A stretch of DNA of 64,000 bases from Quillaja saponaria (lineage: Eukaryota; Streptophyta; Magnoliopsida; Fabales; Quillajaceae). Position 1 is the stretch's first letter, and each line of letters opens with the position of its first letter. Under the pieces are notes generated by a model that did no database searches, was not told the DNA's origin, and saw nothing but the letters and a program-made list of their open reading frames with translations. A program made the position numbers and the translations under genes. Shown one piece after another: positions 24,484-37,135 of this stretch. The stretch is from contig CM055609.1 in NCBI GenBank assembly GCA_029379385.1, positions 5,208,001 through 5,272,000 on the forward strand. The letters are read 5' to 3'.

Positions 24484-24910
24484 GAGAACGTGTCTATCCT
24501 TTCTCCCAAGTTTTTGCTTTCCTGTCGTTTTTATGGAACTTGGCTTTTTCCTTTCATTTTGCTAATGTTGAAATTAGTGTTTCTAAATTATTTAGTTGTT
24601 GTAGAAGCTTTCCTGTTGAAGCAAAACAATGCTGCAGAGTTTCTGTGCTTCTTCCCCACACAAAGTACACCAGATGTAATCAACTTTTGTGGGTGGAGCT
24701 TTTGTTAAAACTCTCTGATCAATTTTCTGTGCTTCAAACCCTTACATTGTAGTATGGTTGATCAACTATTACATTTCATAAGTAGTAAATTTATTTGCAA
24801 TTTTGGTACAAGAAAAAGAATGCTCTGCTATATCGTTAGGGAAATTACATAATGTTCTATACATCACTCAAATTTTGAATTCTAAATATGTGAAGTACAA
24901 GTATGATTCA
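24484..24910. other. convergent 3' ends of fibrillarin and WAT1 copy A
   Basis: Probably the fibrillarin 3' UTR, followed by a short spacer to the 3' end of the minus-strand transporter copy. No separate gene is seen. Confidence 0.5.
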
Positions 24911-26844
24911 TTAATCCTTAGAGGGACTATTTTGTACTATAATGTTATTCGTGTCATTGTTGTTCTCGCTTGCACTCTCTGCCATTGGAGCTGTAACAAT
25001 CTTTTTAACTTCAAATTCAGTGGAACCTTTGGATGGTATTATATCGGTATCTGGTATCTTCTTCATTTCCTGGTTTTTACCCCACAAAACCATGTATAAT
25101 CCTCCCACAATTAACATTGCTCCTATTAGGCTGGAAATAATTAACAAACACAAATTATCAAATGATTAGTAGATTTACAAGAATTAATATCAATCACATG
25201 TCATAATAGAACTCTGATCTTGTTATTTTGTTGTATACCTTCCCAAGTGAAGTGTCTCGTCTAGTACCAAAGAGCCAGCAATTGACACAAGCACAAGCAG
25301 TAAAGGGTTAAAAATTGATACAAACAATGGTCCCTTCATGCGCACACACCAAGCAATTAGGATCCAAACCAGTCCAGAGGCCACGATCCCCTGCAACATT
25401 TGTCCATCTACTGTCATAAATACATAAACACTTGCTCTTTCCCATTTGCCATTTTTATAACTGTTTGTAACATATGATAGAAAATAACGAGATATCCATT
25501 TATGGGTTCTCTCTTTTAACAAAAGCTTCAATTTTGTTGTCAAGTTGTTTCAGAAATTCCTTTATACGAGATTGAGTGGATTTACATAGAAACCCGTTTC
25601 ATATTGAGAGCCTTTGTCTTGTATATAGAATAAATTACAGAGGGACGCGTTTTATATCGAGAGTAATGGCATGGGAATTTCTCACTCATTTTAGCCTGTC
25701 CAATTCAAATCCAAAAGAAAATGATAATAATAATAATAGTAGGAACGAAAAAGAACCATTTTTTGGGTACAATTTTTTAGTGTAGGTCACCTGGATTATC
25801 AACCATATAGCATAAGAGAAACAAGTGGCTAGAGCAAGCATAGACCCCACTATTTGATTAGACATGGCACCATCAGATGATGCCAGGTGGTGTGAGAGGT
25901 CAATGTGCGTTGACCACATGTGTATTGGTACACCTTTGTAGAATGTGAGAGTCATAGCTCCACCAACTCCTATCAATGTTCCCAACACCTTAGCCTTCCC
26001 TGCTGGTGTTCCAAAATTTGCTCTGTCCAATCTGAGAAATACATATTAGGGACAAAAAGTCCTACACTTTTATCAAATGGTAATCACTATCAACGGTCAC
26101 TAAACAACGATCATGTTGCATACCGCATAGCAACGGCCAAGATGAAAGTAACCGCAGGAGTGAGATTAATCATGGTTGTAGCATATGTAGGAGATACTAA
26201 AGCCAAGGACTTTACATAAAGATTTTGTTGTAAGGATCCCCTGAAATTTTGGCAAACTAAATGAGGAAAAGAAGAAATCAAATTTCAATTATTCAGTTTT
26301 TTATAAAAAAATATAACATAAACTTATGTACACGTAACATTTTGTTGCGTTTTGTATTTTGTTGCATGCATGAAAATTCACCATTAAAGAGAAATAGATA
26401 AACTCATCTCTTTATATTATTAATAGATATTTGATCACTCAACAAAATATTGAGTGCTATGTCAATTTTTATCATACCAATTATAAAATTGATTAGACCT
26501 TTTACCCAAATAACCCACAAAGAGAAGCTTGGAAGACTACTTGAGTTGTAAGTTTTGGCAGGTTTCTCCTGACCAATAAGATATATACTAGTTAGTGATT
26601 AATATAACACATATCATTAATTCAAGAAAGCATCTTAAACAATTTCCTAATGCATATATAAAGGTGATATATGCAAGAAATTGGAGAGGTAGAGGTACCT
26701 TTCTAAGATGAGAGCAAGAGGAACAAGGAAAGCAGCTGCAAAGATGAATCTGTAGGCAACAAGAATACTCAAAATCATTCCATCATTTACTACCAATTTG
26801 TATAAGATATTTACTCCAGCATACCCAATCTGGATTGCCACCAT
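24911..26844 (-). pseudogene. WAT1-related (EamA/nodulin MtN21) transporter copy A, broken in exon 5
   Basis: Seven exon equivalents are visible on the minus strand: exon 1 to 26699, 26506-26568, 26124-26240, 25791-26031, 25695 downward, 25239-25390 and 24911-25130. Together they show the ten-helix EamA layout, with VLYKL-like VNILYKLVVNDGM, GGSLQQNLYVKSLAL, IGVGGAMTLTFYKG, WCVRMKGPLFVSIFNPLLL and LWGKNQEMKK. Exon 5 is intact only for about 12 residues (KMSEKFPCHYS). It then runs into foreign sequence with a stop at 25582-25584, and the ERDW...KLGWN part present in both paralogues is missing. The usual start is also lost: the frame before ALLMVAIQ has no ATG, so the first methionine is at 26844. 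WAT1 proteins move auxin or amino acids across vacuolar or plasma membranes. Confidence 0.75.
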
Positions 26845-27742
26845 TAACAATGCAGGTTTCAAACTATTTACAACAATGAAACTACCCACATATATATATA
26901 TATAATACCAAATTGAAATCCTATAATAAATCACTTATAATTCTAGCTAGCTTGTTCTAGCTCTGTAAAAATATAACTGTCTTACAGAGAGAGATGGAAG
27001 GAAAAAAAGAAAGAAAGAAGAGGAAGCTGAAAGAATTGATGAAAAAACTGAGAAAAACAAATGCTATTCTAGCCCCTTTCTTTCTTTTTTGTTGTTCATA
27101 ACACTCTTGTGGTCTTTTGTAATAACAAGGAGACATGATTTTTTGTGATGATAAAGAGCCAAAAAGGATATAAGTTTGCAATTTTACCATAAGTTTTTTT
27201 TTCTTTTTATTTTATTTTTATCCAAATTTGTGATAAGTGAATATTTTTAAACATTTCAAATCTTGAAGAATTTTTTTTTTTTTGTTTTTTTGTTTTTTTG
27301 TTAATTGTACAACAAGGGACATGACCACTTGGGGTAATTGGGGGAAAAAGTGTTGGAATAATATCTCCTGCGATGTCTTCTACTTGAACAAGATATATAA
27401 CACTTTATTGATAATTAACAATTTCTTTACTGATCAGTATGATGCAATCTTGCCACAACGTTTTATGTCAAACATGCACCAAAAGATTGTACTAAGACGA
27501 TGATAGATCATTTTCCAGAGGAAATTCTGGATGAAAATTTGTAATCCTGTCTGACAAAATATTCCCATTCAGATTACGAAATAATTCCATCCTCTGAAAG
27601 AAAATTAAAGGGTGTGATCATAACTATGCTCTTCAATATTCAAGCCAAAATCTATTTCCATTTATATGAGCTTCTTACTGTTTTCTAATTTCTTTTCCAT
27701 GGCAGCTAGAGGCATTCAAAATTTTTTATGCTTTTTCTTCAG
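26845..27742. other. spacer between WAT1 copies A and B
   Basis: Holds the former promoter region of copy A, with an AT microsatellite at 26888-26905 that sits where its start codon would be expected, and the 3' flank of copy B. No other gene is seen. Confidence 0.4.
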
Positions 27743-30700
27743 TTAATTTCGCGAAGTGATGCTTCCAGCGGAGGACATCTTACTGTTTGCAGGAGATGCT
27801 GGAACCATTGCTATGGAATGAGAAGGAGGTTGTAGTTGTGGTTGAGGTTGTTCTTGGTTGTTTTTTGTTGCTTGATCTTCTTGGCTCAATGCTTTCATTT
27901 CCTTGCTTTTACCCCAAAGCACCATGTACAATCCACAAATAATCAACAATCCTCCTAGTATGCTGTCATTTGCAAAGACAATCAAAAATAGAGATTAGTT
28001 GATATACCAGATCATTGGCATGATCGATTGATATCGATTGCTAATGTTGAATTCAAAAATATTCTTCTGTATGGCTCATGGCCATGGTAGATGGAGTATA
28101 ATATATACCTTCCAAGGTTTAGCTTGTCATTCAATAACAGAGAATCTAGTATTGCCACAACCACAAGGCAGAGGGGGTTGAAAATTGACACAAATAGAGG
28201 GCCTTTTAGGTTTACACACCATGTAATGGCAGTCACTGCCAGCCCAGAAGACACAATTCCCTGCCCCAAAACGTAAACACTCAAAATCAACACCCAACAA
28301 GATTAGCTTTTGGAACACAAAACTTCTAATCAATGATATACACATCACGTCAAACACGATGCTATCATGTAACACAGCATAGTATTTAAGGTAAATAATA
28401 TTTTTCTAACTTTTTCAAGTGACTGTGACCGTGTCCATGCCATGTATATTGTGTGTGTCATGTCACCATGTTCGTGTCCATACTAAACATGAGACTTGGG
28501 AAAAACCTACCGTATAAGCTGCAGTAGCTAGCCTAATGTTCCAACCCAATCTCCATTGACTCCAATCCCTGTCTATGCAAAGGGAAAAGAGAACAGACTG
28601 TATCGATGCAATTACAGACATCAAAGCAGTGCTTGAGTATGGACATGGGTACTTTTTACTCATTTTAGTCTGCAATAAATAAAACAAAAAAACCCCTAAA
28701 TCAAAACCATAGGCAATCTATTATTAACAGAGGGAAATTTGGGAAATTACCTGAACAATTAACCACAGAGTAAATGTTAAGCAGCTAGCTAAACACAGAG
28801 AGGCACCAAATATAAAGCTCAAATGGCTATGTGATGATTCCACATGATGGCTATCACGGTGTTGATAGTGATGCAAGAGGTTAATATGAGTTGACCATAT
28901 ATTAATGTCTACACCTTTGTAGAAGGTGAAGACCAGTGCCCCACTGATCCCTAGCACTGTCCCCATCACCTTAAACTTCCCTGCAAGGGTTCCTATGGCC
29001 AGTTTCTCCAACCTGAGATATAAATATGGCTGGGAAAATTAACCATCAGCATCAATGAATGAATGACAATATTCTTTTGAGAGGTAAAAATAGTTTGTAC
29101 CCGAACATGATGCCAATGATGAAAGTAGTAGCTGGTATGAGGTCCTTCACTGCTGCAGAGAATGTTGCAGATGTCAAAGCCAAGCCTTCTATATATAAAT
29201 TCTGAGACAAGGTCCCCCTGTAATTAAGTAGATAGCAAGAGTTTACAAGCACCACATTTAAAATCAACTAAAAATCCAAGAGTACTTCAATGACAGCTTT
29301 TATTGCAGAGAATGTTGCAGATGTTAAAGCCAATCCTTCTATGTTGGATATGCAAATGTATATATCTAAAACAATGTATATATACAACTTGCTAATTTAT
29401 TATGTCAAAAGCTTTTGACCATGCACAAAGATTATCTCAAGAAATATAATGCTTTTCTCATTTATCTAGAGTTAGATTTCTGAAAGTACCATTTATTTCT
29501 TTTATAAATAATGAAAAGTTGCCTTAGAAGAATACTTATGTACAGGTACTATCTAGTTTTGTTGAGGGGTATAGTTGAAAATTAGGCATTCAATGCTAGT
29601 TGACTGGACAACCCTTTTGTGTAGAAGTATTTTTGAGTTTTTTTCTCTTCTAATCCAATAATAACATGCACTATATACTGTCATTTAAAATAATTCAAAA
29701 ATAACAAGTTATGTATTGAGTCTCACACAAGCTATATCATTGAGGGCCCATTTGAGAGTTTGGAAGGAGATGAGAGGATATCAGAGGAAAAATAACACTC
29801 ATACATACCTTCTCTCTCGTTTTGGAGTTTAAAAATTTGAAAGGGAAAGGAAATAAATGATATGATACATATTTCTTATTTAAGAGATAAGTGGACATGA
29901 CATGTTTGTTATATTTTTACCATGAGCTATAATGTTTTGTAATAATTCCTATGAACTATCAAATTAGGCACATAACACCCTTATTTGAGTCAAAATTAGC
30001 AAATAATCACCAATCATCCAAATTAGTTATGTTATATAACAACTTAACTCAAAAATGACTAAACTATCTCAGTTATATGTTTTACTTTTTTATATTTTTC
30101 ACTTTCTATCTCTTGCTTCTTATTTTATCTTTTTCTTAACAAATGAACTCTCCATATTTATCCGATTTTAACATATTTTTTAATAATTACAATACAATAA
30201 TAAGAAAAAAAACTTTGATGAAAATATTATTAATAAAATGCAAATTGAAATAACTTATATGATTTTATATAAATGTAAAAATAATCATATTAGCAAATGT
30301 ATTCATAAAATCAATATATTGTCTACGTATGCTAAAATTGAATCAATATAAAAAGTTTAATTTCAAAAAAAGAAAAAGGAAAAAAGATGTTGAAAGGAGA
30401 AGACAAAAGAAAACTTAAAATAAGGATAATTTAGTTTTTTTAAGTTAATTTATTAGAATTAATGATTAATTTAGATGATTAGGGGTTATTCTAATTATGA
30501 CTTATAGGAGTTTATGTACCTAATTCGATAGTGTAGAATGGCTATTACAAAATGAGCGATAATCCATGAGATAAAGTGCAACTGACTATTTTACAATTTC
30601 AGCCTTTTGATTTGAAAGAATAATAAAAAAAATAGGGTTTGAAAAGATTTGAAGCGATTTTCTCTCATTCATTAAAATAAACTACCAAACCAAGAAGAAG

Positions 30701-31737
30701 ATACCGCACACTCTCATCTCATTTCTTCTCATTCCATTCCTAATGAGCCCTAAATGTAAAATATAATTTCTAACGAGGGCACTCGTTAAGATTTTATAAA
30801 TAAAAAGTTAATTCATAATATGTATTACGGTAATTGATCATGATTTTAATATTATTTAATACATAAATTATTATTTTTACAAAGTTTATATTTCCACAAA
30901 TCATATTTATATTATAGCTTAAAAAATACCTTGGAGCATCTATTAAAAAAACCCAATGTACAAAACATTCAAAATGTATTATCTTAACAAATACCTTTAT
31001 TGAACTTGAAATAAAAATTCTGAATTTTTTTCATAGGTTTCTTATGACACCATTTATTAAGAAACGATAAATGCAGTTGTAAAAATTCAAAATATTCTAA
31101 AATTAATATTTCTTTAATTACATAACACTGAAATTATATATATAATAAATGCTAACAAACAGTAGCTTACTAAACTTGTATTTAAAATATTTTTAAATGT
31201 CAATAAAGCATGATCACATTAATCACATACTTTATCAAGTATATATGCTTAGAATACAGTTTAAATATTGCGTGGACTCCACCCTTGTGAAAGTAACTCG
31301 TGCTTGCACAGAGTAATTAATGAGAATTGACGAGAATGAAGGTGACTTACCCCAGCAAGGCACAAAGAAAAGATTGGAAGAGTAAAACCCATGTCATTTT
31401 TGGCCTTATATTCCTGCAAATTACAGTGATGACATGACCAACTATTAATTATTACAATCATCTCCATCTTCTTCTTCCTCCATCAGAAAAGAACAGAGAC
31501 CCATATATATATATAAAGAAATAAAAGGCAAAAATAAAATGAGAACCTTTCAAGAATGAGAGCAAGAGGAAGCATGAAAGCTGAAGCAAACATTAAACGA
31601 TAGGCAATAAGAATCCTCAAATTCATTCCATCTTCAGCAACCAATTTATACAAAATGTTCATCCCTGCATATGTAATCTGAGTCACCACCATTGCCATCA
31701 CTGCTTTCCATCCCTTCACTACATTGCTCAAACCCAT
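27743..31737 (-). CDS. WAT1-related (EamA/nodulin MtN21) transporter copy B
   Basis: A 387-residue membrane transporter from seven exons on the minus strand: 31547-31737, 31351-31413, 29101-29217, 28751-29012, 28511-28669, 28109-28260 and 27743-27962. All splice borders are GT-AG and the phases match copy A. Visible family blocks: QITYAGMNILYKLVAEDGMN and IAYRLMFASAFMLPLALILE in EamA repeat 1, LVFTFYKGVDINIWSTHINL, KMSKKYPCPYSSTALM, RDWSQWRLGWN, and VNLKGPLFVSIFNPL with LWGKSKEMK in repeat 2. The C-terminal tail is Gln/Pro-rich and cytosolic. The start is the ATG at 31737, giving MGLSNVVKG. Intron 2 is 2.1 kb and contains a MITE-like element and a short copy of exon 3. In helix 9 the family's usual Ala-Gly-Ser is Ile-Leu-Asp. 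Substrate is unknown; auxin or amino acids are known for relatives. Confidence 0.88.
29301..29342 (-). pseudogene. duplicated fragment of WAT1 copy B exon 3 inside intron 2
   Basis: About 42 bases (beginning GCAGAGAATGTTGCAGATGT on the plus strand) repeat the middle of exon 3, which lies about 140 bases away. It has no splice context of its own and is a local duplication relic. Confidence 0.6.
29743..30752. mobile_element. MITE-like element in intron 2 of WAT1 copy B
   Basis: The left end reads AGGGCCCATTTGAGAGTTTGG and the reverse complement of the right end reads AGGGCTCATTAGGAATGG, followed in both cases by purine-rich GAGATGAGAG sequence. The interior is AT-rich and non-coding. An inverted copy of the left end (18 bases exact) lies at 33699-33716. 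Borders are approximate. Confidence 0.45.
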
Positions 31738-33974
31738 CTTCTTCTTCAAACTAATTCAAACTAGAGAGAGAGAGAGAAGAAGAGAGAGTACAAGTCTTTA
31801 AGACTGTGTCTGAGTGTAGAGCTTAGTTCCTAACGTCAACCTCTGTCTTTCTACCTGCACGTGTATGGCTATAAAGTTACACGTATATATTCTGATTTTT
31901 AATGGAAAATATGAAAAAAAGAAAAAAATTTCAGATTTAAGAACCCTTGGGTTGGGCGTGATTGAATTGGCAATTATCTAAAATTATTTTTTTTCAAAAT
32001 CAAATCTAAAATTACTTTGCTTGGCTACTTGTTACAAGGCTTACCAATTTGAAAATCTTTCATTTTTTAACTTTTTAAGACTTCACGACAAATTTTACTC
32101 TAAATATAAGAGTCTGTTGAATTTATATAATCTTATCAACAAAACTTAAGCATAACAATCAAATATATTATTTTAGCATTTTTATTTTTTGTTTAGAAAT
32201 ACTTACTAAATTGTTTGTCCTTGTTCATGTATTTGTTAGTTTTATTTTCATTAGAGTGAAGACTACAATCCAAACTAGAGTGAAGACTGCAATCCAAACT
32301 ACAACTTAGATCTTCTAAAGCATTAGCAAAATTGTTGTTTTTTATTTATTTATGATCATTTATTATCTAAATCAACTTATGCACATCTTGACTTAATTTA
32401 TATTTTCAATTCAATTAATATTAATTTTCTTATAAACATATCATGAAATACATGTACATATATCACAGTAATTATATGTATGTAATATATAATTACCACA
32501 ATCAGACCCATTAACCAGTCCCACAACAATTTCAGTATCAAATTTAATAAAATAATATAATTGACATTTTAAAGATAAATATACTCGATATTAATAGTAA
32601 ATATATAAAATATTAATTCACTTTTCGACCTCTCAAAAGTCAATTAGACACATTAAAAGAAAGCAAATCATGGAGCTGTAAATTACAGACTCCGTAAATT
32701 TGTAAATTTAGTGTATATATATGAAAAGGAATGGTAAAGGTAGATTCCATTCAATTTAGAGGGCCTTTGATCATGATACTCAATATTTCCTCCATGACAC
32801 ACAATTTATGGTAAAGAAAGACTGAATTTTGACTACAGTAATTCTCATCGATGAGTCATACAAATTAACCTTTTACCAAATATACGAGTCCATAAAAAAA
32901 TAAAATTAAAAAGCCAAAAAATATTCTAGAAAATCATATACAATTAAAAAACCAAAAAATATTCTAAAAAATCATATATTTTAATAGAGAAACATTAAAA
33001 TTTATTTAACTCTTTTACAACTATAATTCATTAATTACAAATTATAAACCTCAAATAAAATTATTATAATTATTTTTTCTTTTGAAGGTAGTTGAAACAC
33101 CAAAAAGCTAACCATAGAACTGAAGATTTCACTTTTCTAAATTTTGTTAGCTTTCTTTTTTTTACCTTTGAAAGGTTGGGGATTGAGCCCACAATCTAGA
33201 AAGAGACTAAAGACTAAAACCTGATATCATGCTAAGTGAACAAAGTCTATTGGATGGAGGGAAATAGAGGGGAGGAAAGGAGATGAGGGGGTGATGTATA
33301 TTTTTCATTGTTTGGGAGTTTTTTTTTTTTTTTTTTAATGGAGGGAGAGGAAATGGAGGGATGCATATACCCCTTCAAACCTCAAAATTTTAATTCTTCC
33401 AAATTAGGAGGATTTAGAAAGAGATGATAAGTATTTCATAATTTTTTACTGCAATGCTAAATATACCTTATTTTTTTTATTATTAAATATCTACTAATAC
33501 TCAATTAAAATATTTTAAAGATAAAATTATAAAAATATGAATATTTTATCCTCTCATCCCCTTTCTCCCCTACTCCTACATAAAAAATATACCTTATTAT
33601 TTTCTCTCTTCTCCCTTAACTTTTTTTTAACTTCCAAATCAAAAAAAAATTGTCAATTTTACTCCACTCTCTTTATTTATATTTTTCTTATTTCCGCTCA
33701 AACTCTCAAATGGGCCTTACGTTATAGTCTAAGTATTTTTCATTGCATATTATACCTACCATCAATAATAGTCACATCAATTAAGAAAATGTTAATATTT
33801 ATAAATATGATTGAAATTATAACTAATTAATTAAGCAAATTTTCCCAACTCGACTTTACCAAAAATGCCCTTATTTTAAGGGGAAATTGGAAGGGAAAGC
33901 ATGCTTTACTACAATATCTACTTACCTAGATATAGCTGTAGGTCTAAAAATTAAATACTACACTTAAGGTCGTT
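31738..33974. other. spacer between WAT1 copies B and C
   Basis: AT-rich intergenic DNA with the copy B leader and promoter (a GA-rich repeat at 31763-31787) and a second MITE-like element at about 33243-33718. No coding sequence was recognised. Confidence 0.4.
33243..33718. mobile_element. second MITE-like element, inverted relative to the one at 29743
   Basis: It ends with CAAACTCTCAAATGGGCC at 33699-33716, the exact reverse complement of GGCCCATTTGAGAGTTTG at 29745-29762. Its left part is purine-rich (GGATGGAGGGAAATAGAGG), like the inner ends of the other element. Left border is approximate. Confidence 0.4.
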
Positions 33975-36229
33975 TTAAGAAATTTCTTCTTCTATTTCTT
34001 TGTCTTTCTTGTGCAAACGACCATCAACTTGATCATGAGGACCATTCTCAATTTCTTCATTGTTAGAGATGACAATCTCATGACGTTCTGCATGAGAGTC
34101 AACTTCGTGTGAGCTTTCTGCTGCAGGAACCAACCGAGTCATCTTCTTCATTTCTTTGCCTTTACCCCATAAAACCACATATAACCCACACACAATCAAC
34201 CCAGCTCCAAGTACACTTCCAAGGTGCAATTTCTCATTCAACATCAAAGAACCAGCCAAGGCCACAAGCACAAGCATTAGGGGATTGAATACTGAAGCAA
34301 ATAGAGGACCTCTCATTCTTACACACCATGATATTATTGTCACCATAAGTCCCGATGCCACAATCCCCTACAAAGTAAAGATAAATTTATTAATCAAAAT
34401 AGTATTAAAATTAGATTCACAACTATAATCGAGATCGTCAACTGTAATAAATATTAAGATTATTTTTATTACATACCGAATAAGCCACGGTTAGGAGTCT
34501 AACATTCCATCCTAACTTCCATTCACTCCAATCCCTCTCTACACAAAGAGCAAACACTATGCCTTGTATTGCTCCCATTATTGACATCAATGCAGTGCTT
34601 GAGTAATGACTTGGGTAATTTTTACCCATTTTAGCCTGCATTATCACATATTTCATGTAATTACCAAATATTTAAAATGGTCCAATGAAAAAAAAAAAAA
34701 AAAAAAACCTTTAAGTGGGTGATTCCTATTTTAATTTAACTAAAAATAAAATAAAACTATTTAATTATAGTAGAATTTTAATATATCAAACATATATTCT
34801 ACAAAAGTTATTAATATTTTTTTATAAAAATATATATATATTTCTTAATTGTGATGGAGTGTAAGTAGTGAATTGTGTGTGGACTTTGTTGCAAAAGTCA
34901 CCTGAATAATGAGCCAAAAAGAGTAACACACACAGCTAGCTATAGCGGCGAGAGCACCCAACACGGGATGACTTTTGATGATGTGTGATGATGCCACGTG
35001 TCCATTTGATTTGTCATGCAAAAGGTCAACGTCGAAGGACCCAAGGTTTATTTCAACTCCTTTGTAAAAAGTCAAAAGCATTGCCCCACCAACTCCGATT
35101 ACTGTTCCTGCCACCTTTGCCTTCCCTTCTATTGCTCTTATATTCAATCTTTCCAGTCTGTGAAACCAAATTTAATTTAAATTTATAATAAATTATTATA
35201 AATTTGAGTAAATACAAGATTCGATTGTAAATTAATTCTTAAAAGGGAAAAGACAACTATTTTTATTTTAAATAAATATAAAAAATAAAAAAAAATACCT
35301 GAAGCAGACAGCCAAGATAAATGTAATAGCTGGAATAAGGTTGGTCATGGCAGCAGCAAATGTGGCTGATGTTAAAGCCAAGCTCTCCAAATAAAGATTT
35401 TGACCCAAAGATCCACTGTATAATTTAAAATATAGAAAATTACTGTTTTAATACAAAATAAATATATATATATATATTTTTTGAAAAATTACTTTGATAA
35501 CTGTAGTTCCCATTAAATTAGCACAATTTGCTGCATTTTTTCCGTTGGTCATGAATTTACTTTGAAAGAGATTAATTTCACTTACAGTTGGCTTTCATAA
35601 TTGACACCCAGCTGTACGTACATGTTTACAATTAAGCTCCTGATCACATTATTGATCGATGAAATGAATTACATACCCAAATAAGCCACTAAGAAATGCT
35701 TGAAACAATACCATCCATGTCATCTTTGGCCTGGTTTTCCTGTAAATTCAAAAATTCAACCACTTTAGCTAAAGAGAGAGATTTTAATCTTCACCGTATA
35801 TAAATGTGTTTGTTTACTGTCATTTTCATCTTGAAACTTCTATGTCGTGCTATAGCAATCAAATTAAACACATTGATCGCTCTCATCAAAGCCATTGATT
35901 AATACCCAAAAAAATTATTTTGTAAAACAAATAAAATTAATTATACCAGATGATTGATTAAATCTTTGTTTTTCAAAGACGAAACGAGAATTTGAAGCAA
36001 AGAATTGTGAAGAGAATTTGTACCTTTCACAAATGAAAGCAAGTGGAGCAATGAAAGCAGTGGCGAAAACAAAGCGATAGGCGATAACAATCCTTAAATT
36101 CATTCCATCTTGTATGGCTAATTTGTAGAAAATATTGACAACGGCAAGTGCAAACTGCGTTAATACCATTAACAACGTTGGTTTCAACTCATGTACAACA
36201 TTACACATCCCATGTTCTAGTTTCACCAT
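33975..36229 (-). CDS. WAT1-related (EamA/nodulin MtN21) transporter copy C
   Basis: A 397-residue transporter from six exons on the minus strand: 36024-36229, 35677-35739, 35299-35415, 34902-35157, 34477-34635 and 33975-34367. Family blocks include LKPTLLMVLTQFALAVVNIF, IAYRFVFATAFIAPLAF, GGSLGQNLYLESLALTSATF, IGVGGAMLLTFYKGVEI, KMGKNYPSHYSSTALMS, ERDWSEWKLGWN, WCVRMRGPLFASVFNPLML and LWGKGKEMKKM, covering both EamA repeats. The tail is Glu-rich. The sixth and seventh exons of copies A and B are fused here with no intron at the LHLG/S junction. The ATG at 36229 is preceded by an in-frame run of GTG, GTA and GTT codons without another ATG. Exon 2 and exon 3 lengths (63 and 117) are the same in all three copies, supporting tandem origin. 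Confidence 0.88.
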
Positions 36230-36966
36230 TGCCACCACCACTACAACAACCACCACTACCACCACTTGAAAATCAGATATCTAGTACGGCGGAGAACCGA
36301 CGCAGAATGGTGGAACTTCTGTTCTGTGATTCTGTGAATGAAAAAGTAGGTAGAGGGGTATGCATATATATTTATGAAAAAAGAAGTGGTGATTCCCCAC
36401 GTCACGATATACGTAGTGATGAAGAGTGAGTAGTTCTGCTGTGAAGGCACGCTTTGCAGGTGGATTATGACACGTGCGGAGATAGTCTTCGTGGGTCTTT
36501 CTCAGAGACTCTACCACTGCATGAATCAATTTTGAATTAAAAAAAAATAAAAAATCACATAAAATCTCACTGCTAATAGTCTACTATACTACTGCTTTTA
36601 TTCATGCCTAGCTTTTTCAAGCCTGCCACGTCATCTCCTACGTGTAACTATGTCCCACATGTATGAGATTTACACACAAACCTTCAAAGGCTAGTAGGCT
36701 ACCACTAATTCATGTTTATTTATGTGCATGGCTAATAAGGGGGTTATATTCTTTTATTACTTTATTTATTTTGTTTGTTTCACCAAATGGATGAATTTCT
36801 CGAAAAAGAAATTAGAAATTTATACATGCAAATGACCGTTTCTTATGCATCGTCTATTTTTTTATCGGACTAACAAATTGAATTAATGCAGGTGTATAAG
36901 TTGGTCTAAATAACATAATTAACTATTAAGAATATATTTAATATATTATATATAATCTAATAATAT

Positions 36967-37135
36967 GTGATTTAAATGATAAGATACACTTGAGCTCAAT
37001 TGTTAAGAAGTCTCTATAATATCAAGAATTCGAGTATGCATGAAAGTACGTATGAGAAAAAGGAACAATCACGAATCCTGAATGAAATTAAACTCACATC
37101 CATAATATATGGAAATATTCTTAGAAAATCAAAAA
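36967..37135 (+). mobile_element. SINE-like element, diverged
   Basis: It starts GTGATTTAAATGATAAGATA and continues with a GAGCTCAATTGTTAAGAAG stretch homologous in order and spacing to the SINE at 20611-20789, ending in an A-rich tract. No clear target-site duplication is seen. Confidence 0.4.
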
